A stretch of 6,507 nucleotides of DNA from Yoonia sp. (lineage in GTDB: Bacteria; Pseudomonadota; Alphaproteobacteria; Rhodobacterales; Rhodobacteraceae): contig JAPKCP010000184.1 of assembly GCA_028822885.1 (NCBI GenBank), positions 1-6,507 of the forward strand, in the 5' to 3' direction. The stretch's first letter is position 1. Each line of letters begins with the position of its first letter. The notes under the pieces were generated by a model. It did not search any database, had not been told where the DNA came from, and saw only the letters and a program-made list of their open reading frames with translations. The position numbers and the translations under genes were made by a program. Of the stretch, positions 1-5,814 are shown piece by piece.

Positions 1-1
1 A

Positions 2-79
2 TATGTCAAACCATACGTTAAGCGCGGCAAGTCTGATGCGATCGATGCGGAGGCGATTTGTGAAGCGGTTACCGTCTGA
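2..79 (+). pseudogene. IS110-family transposase, N-terminal-domain fragment
   Basis: The frame starting at base 2 reads YVKPYVKRGKSDAIDAEAIC and then EAVTV before a TGA at 77-79. The block with KPYVKR-x-K-x-DA-x-DAEAICEAV is the conserved end of the DEDD nuclease domain of IS110-family transposases, where D-A-x-D-A-E-A carries catalytic-domain acidic residues. An intact protein would run on for roughly 200 more residues, so this is a remnant. The 5' part lies outside the window, and it cannot be told whether it is complete there. The C-terminal remnant of the same family follows at once on the same strand, so the two pieces probably come from one element that lost its middle. Confidence 0.85.
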
Positions 80-81
80 CG

Positions 82-303
82 ATGTCTCACCCGGCAAGCG
101 ATGCTTGCATCGCTGAGAGGTCACTTTGTTGCAATAAAGACTGGCTCTGCTGGTATGACGACCTGTTGAAGCTTGTCGCCAAAGAAGATGCGCGGGTCCG
201 TTTGTTACGCACCATACCAGGGGGTGGCGCTGTGATCGCCTCAGGAATCATCGCCAGCATTGGTGTTGGTCATCAGTTCAGCAATGCCCGAGAGGGCCAA
301 TAA
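82..303 (+). pseudogene. IS110-family transposase, C-terminal (Transposase_20) fragment
   Basis: This 73-codon frame contains WYDDLLKLVAKEDARVRLLR followed by a TIPGGGAVIASGIIASIG stretch and HQFSNARE. It matches the IS110/IS116/IS902 C-terminal pattern: a coiled region with a WYD motif, then R-L-x-x-IPG-x-G-x-V-x-AS-x-I-x-A-x-IG-x-G-x-QF-x-x-xRE. Family members continue past the RE with a segment around AAWLGL that holds the catalytic serine. Here the frame ends after REGQ at a TAA, so the catalytic C-terminus is missing. The region joining it to the N-terminal piece is also absent. It abuts the minus-strand IS1182-like fragment at about 291-302, which suggests a deletion or insertion breakpoint. 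The ATG at 82 is probably not a functional start. Confidence 0.8.
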
Positions 304-406
304 AACGGCAAGGATTGTCTGGGCCGTTTAAACCCACAAAGTCTTCAAGATGATCGGGAAATAGAATCCCTTGTTCTCGATCATCACCTTCAATGAAATG
401 CTTCAT
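278..406 (-). pseudogene. IS1182-like transposase, 5' fragment
   Basis: On the minus strand, an ATG at 406-404 has AGGAG seven bases upstream (414-418). It opens a frame beginning MKHFIEGDDREQGILFPDHL and continuing EDFVG...GPDNPCRFI. This is the typical opening of IS1182/IS5-group transposases: M-K-R-F-I-E-G-x-D-R-x-Q followed by LFP-x-x-L-x-D-x-V and DNP-x-R-x-ID. It is the start of the DUF772-type N-terminal domain. Similarity ends near base 300. The frame then runs about eight unrelated codons, read antisense through the IS110 piece, to a TGA at 280-278. Only about 35 of the several hundred expected residues remain. Family assignment rests on motif recall rather than a search. Confidence 0.65.
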
Positions 407-430
407 CCAACATCTCCTGATTACCCATGG

Positions 431-495
431 AGTCTAGCATATATTTACGTTTTCACACAGCCTTGGCCAGAAGCTGTCATTGGCAATAGAACCAT
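431..495. other. Spacer between IS remnant and decayed gene
   Basis: This is the sequence upstream of the IS1182-like start. It should contain the outer end of that element, but without the partner end I cannot point to the terminal inverted repeat. No ORF, RNA or terminator is supported here. Confidence 0.3.
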
Positions 496-1045
496 TTAGC
501 CTGACAGGTTTGGTACACCTCCCGGTTTTGACATATAGTTCACCAGCCCAAACCTTAGATATTGGTCGATCCGGTGGGCCGGCGCGGACCAGCTTTGGGC
601 GACGTCCGGTGTCAGCCTCGCGGTCAGCACCACGTCAAACAATGGCAGTCAGATCGTGACGTGAACAGGGGGCACGTCATCTGCATCCATATGCACCCGC
701 ATCGGATTGCCATCGTAGGACCGTTCATAAAGCAGCGCATTCGCCCAGAACCGTTTGGATTTTGCCTCGTAGCTTGGCCAGTCGTCAACATTGGCGGCAA
801 AGATAGGAGCGAGCGTCTCATTTTGCGGACCCTTTGGTGGAAAGCGGTCACCACATTCGTTATCCGGGCGCGCGTGGCGGGACTTCGGGGTGGCATGGTC
901 ATTTTATTGCGCTGCACAAAGCTGTAAGCGTGAAGGTCAGAGACACGATCACGTCGCGCGCCGACTCAGCTTTGCCCTTGGGATCAACATCAAGACGTTT
1001 ACAAATGGGTGCGCCCTGCCAAAGGACGACATCAGAAATTGTCAT
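496..1045 (-). pseudogene. Decayed coding sequence of unknown function, frameshift plus in-frame stop
   Basis: Three consecutive minus-strand segments look like one broken gene. An ATG at 1045 opens a 48-codon frame starting MTISDVVLWQGAPICKRLDV and ending at a TGA (901-899). A second frame, one base shifted, is open from about 903 and includes NVDDWPSYEAKSKRFWANAL and LYERSYDGNPMRVHMDADDV, with coding-like composition, down to a TGA at 651-649. The same frame resumes directly after that TGA with LPLFDVVLTARLTPDVAQSW, then YLRFGLVNYMSKPGG, and stops at a TAA (498-496). Reading the internal TGA as a lost TGG would give an unbroken reading frame. There is no clear ribosome binding site before the ATG, so the real start may lie further upstream. 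I do not recognise the family. A 121-codon plus-strand frame over 562-927 is its antisense shadow. Confidence 0.45.
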
Positions 1046-1089
1046 AGGGATCACCGATATTCACGATTGGAGATGCACGTTTAGGTCGT

Positions 1090-1284
1090 CTAAAATTGCA
1101 CATCGTGAACGGTAAGTGTTTTTGGCAACATCGATAGAGCAAAGGCGCGGTTTCAATCGGTAGCGGCGACCCAAGCCTTGTGTAAGTCGATGGTATAGAC
1201 GTTTTTACCACCTACCTGCGCCAATTTAACCCAGTCCTTGGGCGGCTTCCTTTGTTGCCCCTTAAGGCACAACGCATTAGAACG
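1090..1284 (-). pseudogene. Possible coding remnant upstream of ctaD
   Basis: A minus-strand frame is open from about 1284 and includes KDWVKLAQVGGKNVYTIDLH, then KAWVAATD and a TGA at 1155-1153. Past that stop the same frame reads NRAFALSMLPKTLTVHDVQF to a TAG at 1092-1090. The composition is protein-like, but there is no start codon with a ribosome binding site and the frame is interrupted. It may be a distal piece of the decayed gene at 496-1045 or of another lost gene. Another frame across 1046-1200 is also partly open, so the assignment is weak. Confidence 0.2.
1255..1283 (+). promoter_or_regulatory. Candidate ctaD promoter
   Basis: A TTGCCC hexamer (1255-1260) is separated by 17 bases from TAGAAC (1278-1283), matching sigma-70 consensus at four of six bases in each box. 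The predicted transcript would have a leader of about 60 nt before the ctaD ATG. The two boxes flank the palindromic core CCTTAAGG (1259-1266). The match is modest, and other promoters in 1100-1340 are possible. Confidence 0.25.
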
Positions 1285-1338
1285 ATTTCAAAACCGGGGT
1301 AGCGGTGCGACTCGTGATCCGGCAACAGTTAGAAAATC

Positions 1339-1344
1339 GAGGAG
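1339..1344 (+). promoter_or_regulatory. ctaD ribosome binding site
   Basis: GAGGAG lies six bases upstream of the ATG at 1351, a strong Shine-Dalgarno match that fixes the ctaD start. Confidence 0.8.
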
Positions 1345-1350
1345 AGCCAC

Positions 1351-3024
1351 ATGGCAGACGCCGCCATCCACGGCCATGAGCACGAAGACAACCGGACTTT
1401 CTTTACCCGGTGGTTCATGTCCACAAACCACAAAGACATCGGTATCTTGTACCTGTTTGTTTCAGGTGCATTGGGCTTCGTGTCCGTTGCCTTTACGGTC
1501 TACATGCGCCTCGAGCTCATGAACCCGGGCGTGCAATATATGTGCCTCGAAGGGGCGCGTTTTATTACAGATTCGGCGTCGACATGTACGCCAAACGGCC
1601 ACCTCTGGAACGTTCTGATCACCTATCATGGTGTGTTGATGATGTTCTTCGTCGTTATTCCAGCTCTCTTTGGTGGTTTTGGTAACTACTTTATGCCGCT
1701 GCAAATCGGCGCGCCGGATATGGCGTTCCCGCGTATGAATAACCTGTCTTTCTGGATGTTTGTCGCTGGTGCGTCTCTTGGAATTGCATCGTTACTCGCA
1801 CCGGGCGGCAACGGTCAGCTTGGGTCGGGCGTTGGTTGGGTCATGTATCCGCCACTGTCGACGTCTGAGACTGGTATGTCGATGGACCTCGCGATCTTTG
1901 GTATTCACTTGTCGGGCGCATCGTCCATTCTGGGCGCGATCAATATGATCACGACGTTCCTGAACATGCGCGCACCCGGTATGACACTGCACAAAGTTCC
2001 TTTGTTCGCGTGGTCGATCTTCGTTACTGCTTGGTTGATCCTTCTGGCCCTTCCAGTGCTGGCTGGCGCGATCACAATGCTGCTGACAGACCGGAATTTT
2101 GACACGACGTTCTTCCAACCAGAAGGCGGCGGCGACCCGATCTTGTATCAGCACATCTTATGGTTCTTTGGTCACCCAGAAGTTTACATCATTATTGTTC
2201 CGGGCTTTGGGATCGTTTCCCATGTCATCGCAACATTCTCTCGCAAGCCAATCTTTGGCTACTTGCCGATGGTTTATGCGATGGTTGCAATTGGTGCGCT
2301 TGGCTTTGTTGTCTGGGCACACCACATGTACACAGTTGGCATGTCGCTGACGCAGCAGTCTTACTTCATGCTTGCCACGATGGTTATTGCGGTGCCGACT
2401 GGGGTGAAAATCTTCTCTTGGATTGCAACAATGTGGGGCGGCTCTGTTGAGTTCAAAACACCAATGTTATGGGCGATGGGCTTCTTGTTCTTGTTCACCG
2501 TTGGTGGCGTAACCGGGATTGTGCTTGCGCAGGCTGGGGTCGATCGTGCCTACCATGACACTTACTACGTGGTTGCACACTTCCACTATGTGATGTCGCT
2601 TGGTGCGATCTTCTCAATCTTTGCGGGTATCTACTTTTATCTGCCAAAGATGTCGGGTCGCATGTATCCTGAATGGGCTGGTAAGTTGCACTTCTGGATG
2701 ATGTTCATCGGGGCAAACATCACGTTCTTCCCACAGCACTTCTTGGGTCGTAACGGGATGCCACGTCGCTATATTGACTACCCAGACGCCTTTGCACTGT
2801 GGAACTATGTATCAAGCTGGGGCGCGTTCTTGTCCTTCGCAAGTTTCTTGTTCTTCATCGGTATCTTGTTCTACACCTTGTTTGCTGGTCGTCGTGTGAC
2901 CGTGAACAACCCATGGAACGAGTATGCAGATACGCTGGAATGGACTTTGTCGTGCCCGCCACCGGAGCACACGTTTGAGCAGCTGCCAAAGCAGTCTGAC
3001 TGGGACAAGCAGCACGCACACTAA
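1351..3024 (+). CDS. ctaD: Cytochrome c oxidase subunit I (aa3-type)
   Basis: This is the catalytic subunit of the aa3-type terminal oxidase in the inner membrane. It takes electrons from cytochrome c via subunit II, reduces O2 to water and pumps protons. The 557-residue length is normal for the family. Ligands and pathway residues sit exactly where Rhodobacter-type enzymes have them, shifted by 9: heme a ligands His93 and His412, heme a3 ligand His410, CuB ligands His275, His324 and His325, and the cross-linked Tyr279 in HPEVY. Glu277 and Asp123 mark the D-channel, Lys353 the K-channel, and Arg472-Arg473 lie near the heme propionates. About twelve hydrophobic segments follow a cytosolic N-terminus ending STNHKDIG. 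It is transcribed alone and closes with a strong terminator. Other oxidase genes (ctaC, ctaE, assembly factors) are not in the window, as is common in Rhodobacteraceae. The gene appears fully intact despite the debris upstream. Confidence 0.98.
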   Translation: MADAAIHGHEHEDNRTFFTRWFMSTNHKDIGILYLFVSGALGFVSVAFTVYMRLELMNPGVQYMCLEGARFITDSASTCTPNGHLWNVLITYHGVLMMFFVVIPALFGGFGNYFMPLQIGAPDMAFPRMNNLSFWMFVAGASLGIASLLAPGGNGQLGSGVGWVMYPPLSTSETGMSMDLAIFGIHLSGASSILGAINMITTFLNMRAPGMTLHKVPLFAWSIFVTAWLILLALPVLAGAITMLLTDRNFDTTFFQPEGGGDPILYQHILWFFGHPEVYIIIVPGFGIVSHVIATFSRKPIFGYLPMVYAMVAIGALGFVVWAHHMYTVGMSLTQQSYFMLATMVIAVPTGVKIFSWIATMWGGSVEFKTPMLWAMGFLFLFTVGGVTGIVLAQAGVDRAYHDTYYVVAHFHYVMSLGAIFSIFAGIYFYLPKMSGRMYPEWAGKLHFWMMFIGANITFFPQHFLGRNGMPRRYIDYPDAFALWNYVSSWGAFLSFASFLFFIGILFYTLFAGRRVTVNNPWNEYADTLEWTLSCPPPEHTFEQLPKQSDWDKQHAH

Positions 3025-3046
3025 GCGGCGATAACCCTAGAATTAG

Positions 3047-3078
3047 AAAAGGCCCCACCGGATTGGTGGGGCCTTTTT
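3047..3078 (+). terminator. Rho-independent terminator of ctaD, probably bidirectional
   Basis: A perfect 9-bp GC-rich stem pairs GGCCCCACC (3051-3059) with GGTGGGGCC (3065-3073) around a 5-nt loop, followed by TTTTT (3074-3078). The left arm is preceded by AAAA (3047-3050), which gives a matching U-tract on the other strand. It can therefore also stop leftward transcription from the convergent gene ending at 3101. Confidence 0.93.
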
Positions 3079-3100
3079 GCGTTTGGGTAGTGTGGGTGGT

Positions 3101-3541
3101 TTATGCAGTTTCGAGAAACACTTGCGCCTGTTCAAGTGTCCCGACCAGCCCGTCGAAAAAACCGGCGGCATTGACGTCGATAAGACCTTCGGGTTTCACG
3201 ACGCCACTGCCGTCGGGCTGCTTTACGGTGAACCGTAGACCAGACATGGCGCGCAGTTCGTGGTAGCTTGACCCGCTACCGTGCTTGAGCACATTCCCTG
3301 CGAGGTAATATTGGTAGGCGCGATCTGCGAGGTCAGCTTCGCCGCCAGCCACAAGGCGTTTGCGCAGTTCCTTAAAGAATGGTCCCCGTGCAAAGTGGTG
3401 CTGCATCCGGACTGTAAACAGCGATAGAATGTCGACTGTCGCAGCCTCTAGTGTGCTGCTTGTTGTTTGGTCTGATTGAGCTTGTTGCGCGATTGCTGCG
3501 ATCTCAGCCATAAGATTTGGGCTGCCGTCTGTTGCTGCCAT
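3101..3541 (-). CDS. Conserved-looking protein of unknown function
   Basis: A 146-residue protein with no signal peptide and no membrane segment, so probably cytosolic. The start at 3541 is chosen because AGGAGG (3547-3552) lies five bases upstream. An open extension to 3709 would overlap lipB and lacks any comparable site. Residues 1-45 are Ala/Gln-rich and likely helical. Residues 45-85 form an amphipathic helical block rich in Arg and Lys. The motif LKHGSGSSYHEL (85-96) precedes a probable beta-strand segment with VKPEGLIDVN (115-124) and a final helix. I do not recognise the family. The KHG-x-G-x-SYxEL stretch looks like a conserved functional motif, possibly a loop between helices, but no role is claimed. 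The gene follows lipB by 124 bases on the same strand and shares the ctaD terminator, so it may be the last gene of the lipB transcript or have its own promoter. Confidence 0.8.
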   Translation of the reverse strand: MAATDGSPNLMAEIAAIAQQAQSDQTTSSTLEAATVDILSLFTVRMQHHFARGPFFKELRKRLVAGGEADLADRAYQYYLAGNVLKHGSGSSYHELRAMSGLRFTVKQPDGSGVVKPEGLIDVNAAGFFDGLVGTLEQAQVFLETA

Positions 3542-3546
3542 GATGG

Positions 3547-3552
3547 CCTCCT
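3547..3552 (-). promoter_or_regulatory. Start-deciding ribosome binding site
   Basis: AGGAGG on the minus strand, five bases before the ATG at 3541. It decides against the 56-codon longer frame that begins inside lipB. Confidence 0.8.
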
Positions 3553-3665
3553 GAGAAAAGTCGATTGAATGCATTGGGTAAGGCTCGCATGCCACAGCGT
3601 GCAGACCTTGATCAAATGCGCGTAGTTCAATTCCCGCGTCATAGCCAGAGTGAGGCTGTGATTGC

Positions 3666-4310
3666 TTAGAACACATCCCCAAACGTTTTCCGGAGTGCCA
3701 CATCCACATCGTCCATCGTGACAGGCAGTCCTAGGTCGACCAATGACGTTACACCGTGGTCAGAAATGCCGCAGGGGACAATCCCGTTGAAATGATCAAG
3801 GTCTGGTTCCACGTTGATTGATAACCCGTGAAAGCTGACCCATTTGCGCAGTCTGATCCCGAGGGCAGCGATCTTGTCTTCAGCTACCGTTCCATCTGGC
3901 ATCAGTGGCTTGTCGGGTCGTGACACCCAGACACCAACCCGGCCGTCGCGGATTTCGCCCTGCACGTTAAACTCTGCCAAGGCCGCAATCACCCAGACTT
4001 CAAGCTGCTTCACAAACTGGCGCACATCGCGCCCGCGTTTGCCAACGTCTAGCATCACATAAGCGACACGCTGACCGGGGCCGTGGTAGGTGTATTCGCC
4101 GCCGCGCCGGGCCTCATAAACGGGGAACCTATGAGGGTCGATGAGGTCGGCGGCCTTGGCCGATGTGCCCGAGGTGTAAAGTGGTGGATGTTCGACAAGC
4201 CATATCGCTTCGCTTGCGTCACCTGATGCAATTGCGTTGGCCCGGTCCTCCATGATGCGCAGGGCGTCGGGGTAGGGGGTCAGGTTTTTTGAGGTGATCC
4301 ATTCAACCAT
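3666..4310 (-). CDS. lipB: Octanoyltransferase (lipoyl synthesis)
   Basis: LipB transfers the octanoyl group from octanoyl-ACP to a lysine of lipoyl domains (2-oxoacid dehydrogenases, glycine cleavage H protein). This is the first step of de novo lipoate synthesis, before LipA inserts sulfur, and it takes place in the cytosol. From the chosen start the protein has 214 residues. It contains EHPPLYTSG (40-48), the signature RGGEYTYHGPGQ (69-80, with the conserved His76), the active-site lysine in DKIAALGIR (Lys146) and the catalytic cysteine in VPCGI (Cys180). All key residues are present. The ATG at 4310 has AAGGG seven bases upstream and gives the usual N-terminus. An ATG at 4343 would add 11 residues and overlap further. 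The start overlaps the stop of the LytTR gene by 8 nt (ATGGTTGA), so translation is likely coupled. Confidence 0.97.
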   Translation of the reverse strand: MVEWITSKNLTPYPDALRIMEDRANAIASGDASEAIWLVEHPPLYTSGTSAKAADLIDPHRFPVYEARRGGEYTYHGPGQRVAYVMLDVGKRGRDVRQFVKQLEVWVIAALAEFNVQGEIRDGRVGVWVSRPDKPLMPDGTVAEDKIAALGIRLRKWVSFHGLSINVEPDLDHFNGIVPCGISDHGVTSLVDLGLPVTMDDVDVALRKTFGDVF

Positions 4311-5139
4311 TGTGACGCCCTTTAGGTAGCAAGCCCGCATCACGTGCGGCAGCCATATAGCTGCGACTTATGGGACGGGTTTCACCATTAGAGAGCGTGA
4401 CTTCACCGCGATCATTGATCCGGCGCACATCTGTAATTTGATCCAATGCAACCCAGTGAGAGCGATGGATCTGCAGACCGTTCGTCGGGCCAACCTCATT
4501 GATCGCATCTGATAGGCGCATCAAAACCATCTCGCTTCCTTGCGTGGTGCAGATGTTGACGTAATGATCCTCAGCGCTGAGAGCAATGATCGCCCCACGT
4601 TTTGCAAATGGTATCCGATCAAGGATTGGAGTGGTCACTGCGACTGGTGCTGAGTGGATAAGTTTCGAGCCGATTTCGACGACGCCCGAGATCAGCGTCA
4701 CAAAGCCCCATTGTGTGAAGAGCGCGGGCGCAGTCTTGGGAAACACACCAAAGAACAAACCGTTGAGCGCACAAAGAATAAGTGTGATGCAAGTCCCCAT
4801 GACTATGGTGCTGCACGTTATCTGTAGCCAAAACGGCTTGTTACGGAACAATTTGTCGGCGATGCTACTGATGACGCTGCCGACGGCATAGGTCAGAACG
4901 ACAACGACAAGCCAATACACCACGCGTGGCCCAAATGAGAGAAGGCGCAACGTATCAAACGGACCCGATAGCCCAAGGATCAGCCCAAGGGCGACGATTC
5001 CCACAAGTACATTCCGTTCGCTCAGGTCAGCCCGCACTTCGCGTAGCGCGGTTGGGAAAAGCTGTTTATCCACGTAGTTTGATATCCGTTGGCGTATTTG
5101 GGGTTGGGGCGTAAAAGCCAGTCGCGGACAAGGTGGCAT
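4303..5139 (-). CDS. Membrane-anchored LytTR-type DNA-binding regulator
   Basis: A 278-residue protein with an N-terminal membrane part and a C-terminal LytTR domain. Hydrophobic segments lie at about 44-60, 72-92, 106-132 and 144-162. They are followed by a DNA-binding domain at about 176-272 with the LytTR hallmarks: SAEDHYVNI (188-196), a short strand with MVLMRLSDA (204-212), LQIHRSHWV (222-230) and a final strand before a PISRSY motif (256-261). Family members bind direct repeats upstream of target genes. Membrane-anchored single-protein versions without a receiver domain are common in Alphaproteobacteria. The signal sensed is unknown. The ATG at 5139 follows a close in-frame stop, and its ribosome binding site is poor (GGGA three bases away). 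A GTG at codon 23 is a possible alternative start. The gene overlaps lipB by 8 nt downstream and faces the DUF2306-like gene divergently. Confidence 0.88.
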   Translation of the reverse strand: MPPCPRLAFTPQPQIRQRISNYVDKQLFPTALREVRADLSERNVLVGIVALGLILGLSGPFDTLRLLSFGPRVVYWLVVVVLTYAVGSVISSIADKLFRNKPFWLQITCSTIVMGTCITLILCALNGLFFGVFPKTAPALFTQWGFVTLISGVVEIGSKLIHSAPVAVTTPILDRIPFAKRGAIIALSAEDHYVNICTTQGSEMVLMRLSDAINEVGPTNGLQIHRSHWVALDQITDVRRINDRGEVTLSNGETRPISRSYMAAARDAGLLPKGRHNG

Positions 5140-5173
5140 GTTCCCAAACCAGAGCCAAGCAGGTCCTTACACT

Positions 5174-5659
5174 ATGACACTTTATCCGATCCTTTCAGCG
5201 CCAATTATAATCCAGCTACATGTTGTGGGGGCGATATGTGCAATCGTGCTTGGGCCAATGGCTTTGTTCCGACGATCTCGTGATATTTGGCATCGCCGAT
5301 TGGGGTATGCTTGGGTCATGGCAATGGGGTTCACTGCGGTGTCTTCGTTTTGGATTTCAGAAGCGCCTGTAATTGGGCCTTTCAGCCCGATCCACGCGCT
5401 TTCCATCTTTACGATCTATGGTCTTTGGCGCGGTATTTCTGCTGCGCGGGCAGGTCAGATCGCGGCACATCGTGAATACATGCAAGGCCTCTATTTTTGG
5501 GCGATGGGAGTTGCGGGGGTGTTCACATTCCTGCCAGAGCGGCGAATGAATACCGTATTTTTCGACATGGCCCCAATGGCTGGATTCATCGCGGTATCAG
5601 TGGTGATTGGTGGCGTACTGGTTGTGTTTGGGATGACCCAAAAACATAGGACAATTTAG
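5174..5659 (+). CDS. DUF2306-like integral membrane protein
   Basis: A 161-residue inner-membrane protein with four or five hydrophobic segments, at about 9-32, 44-60, 72-88, 105-120 and 134-153. Several features resemble DUF2306 proteins: a histidine in the first helix (His16) followed by GPMALFRRSR (27-36), a WHRRLGY segment (39-45), SPIHALSIFTIYG (71-83) and an R-x-G...HREYMQG block (92-105). The conserved histidines could be heme or metal ligands, but this is inference and the family has no settled function. The start at 5174 is preferred, with AGGT nine bases upstream. An ATG at 5138 would add 12 residues and overlap the divergent LytTR start codon. Only 34 bases separate it from the LytTR gene, so the two may share control. 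Confidence 0.82.
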   Translation: MTLYPILSAPIIIQLHVVGAICAIVLGPMALFRRSRDIWHRRLGYAWVMAMGFTAVSSFWISEAPVIGPFSPIHALSIFTIYGLWRGISAARAGQIAAHREYMQGLYFWAMGVAGVFTFLPERRMNTVFFDMAPMAGFIAVSVVIGGVLVVFGMTQKHRTI

Positions 5660-5660
5660 T

Positions 5661-5683
5661 CGCGATTTGCCCTTGGCATCGCG
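5661..5683. repeat. Inverted repeat overlapping the tRNA-Leu promoter
   Basis: CGCGAT (5661-5666) pairs with ATCGCG (5678-5683). Inside it GCC (5669-5671) pairs with GGC (5675-5677) across a 3-nt loop, leaving a TT bulge. There is no following T-run, so it is not a classic terminator for the gene ending at 5659. Its right arm overlaps the tRNA -35 box. Confidence 0.45.
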
Positions 5684-5701
5684 GAAACCCTCGTCTATAT
5701 C
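5673..5701 (+). promoter_or_regulatory. Promoter of tRNA-Leu
   Basis: TTGGCA (5673-5678, five of six bases of consensus) lies 17 bases before TATATC (5696-5701, four of six). Transcription would begin near 5708, about 18 bases before the mature tRNA 5' end. Spacing and position fit a stand-alone tRNA promoter well. Confidence 0.65.
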
Positions 5702-5725
5702 CGCGAAACTACCTGACATGATTAT

Positions 5726-5812
5726 GCGGTCGTGGCGGAATTGGTAGACGCGCAGCGTTGAGGTCGCTGTTCTGTAACAAGAGTGAGGGTTCGAGTCCCT
5801 CCGACCGCACCA
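5726..5812 (+). tRNA. tRNA-Leu (anticodon GAG), CCA encoded
   Basis: An 87-nt class II tRNA. The acceptor stem GCGGTCG (5726-5732) pairs with CGACCGC (5802-5808), followed by discriminator A and an encoded CCA (5810-5812). The anticodon stem CAGCG/CGCTG (5753-5757/5765-5769) holds loop TTGAGGT, with anticodon GAG at 5760-5762, which reads CUC and CUU. A long variable arm and the T-arm GAGGG-TTCGAGT-CCCTC are present, as expected for leucine tRNAs. The D-arm contains the GG of the D-loop. Its 3' end borders the accessory genes to the right, making it a likely attachment site. Confidence 0.96.
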
Positions 5813-5814
5813 AT

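Noticed and set aside
349..385. Inverted repeat GATGATCG/CGATCATC resembling a hairpin
   Set aside because: It lies within the IS1182-like coding start and its arms are explained by codons. It has a long 21-nt loop and no T-run, so no terminator is claimed.
649..651. In-frame TGA as a selenocysteine codon
   Set aside because: No suitable stem-loop is evident just downstream, and the gene also has a frameshift, so simple decay is far more likely.
562..927. A 121-codon plus-strand ORF
   Set aside because: It lies antisense to sequence with better protein-like composition on the minus strand, lacks a ribosome binding site, and its own translation is rich in Arg, His and Trp in the way antisense shadows are.
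3542..3709. N-terminal extension of the unknown protein to an ATG at 3709
   Set aside because: It would overlap the lipB coding end, has no ribosome binding site, and the ATG at 3541 has a near-perfect one.
4311..4343. Longer lipB start at 4343
   Set aside because: It adds 11 residues not typical of LipB, overlaps the regulator by 41 bases, and the ATG at 4310 has a usable AAGGG site.
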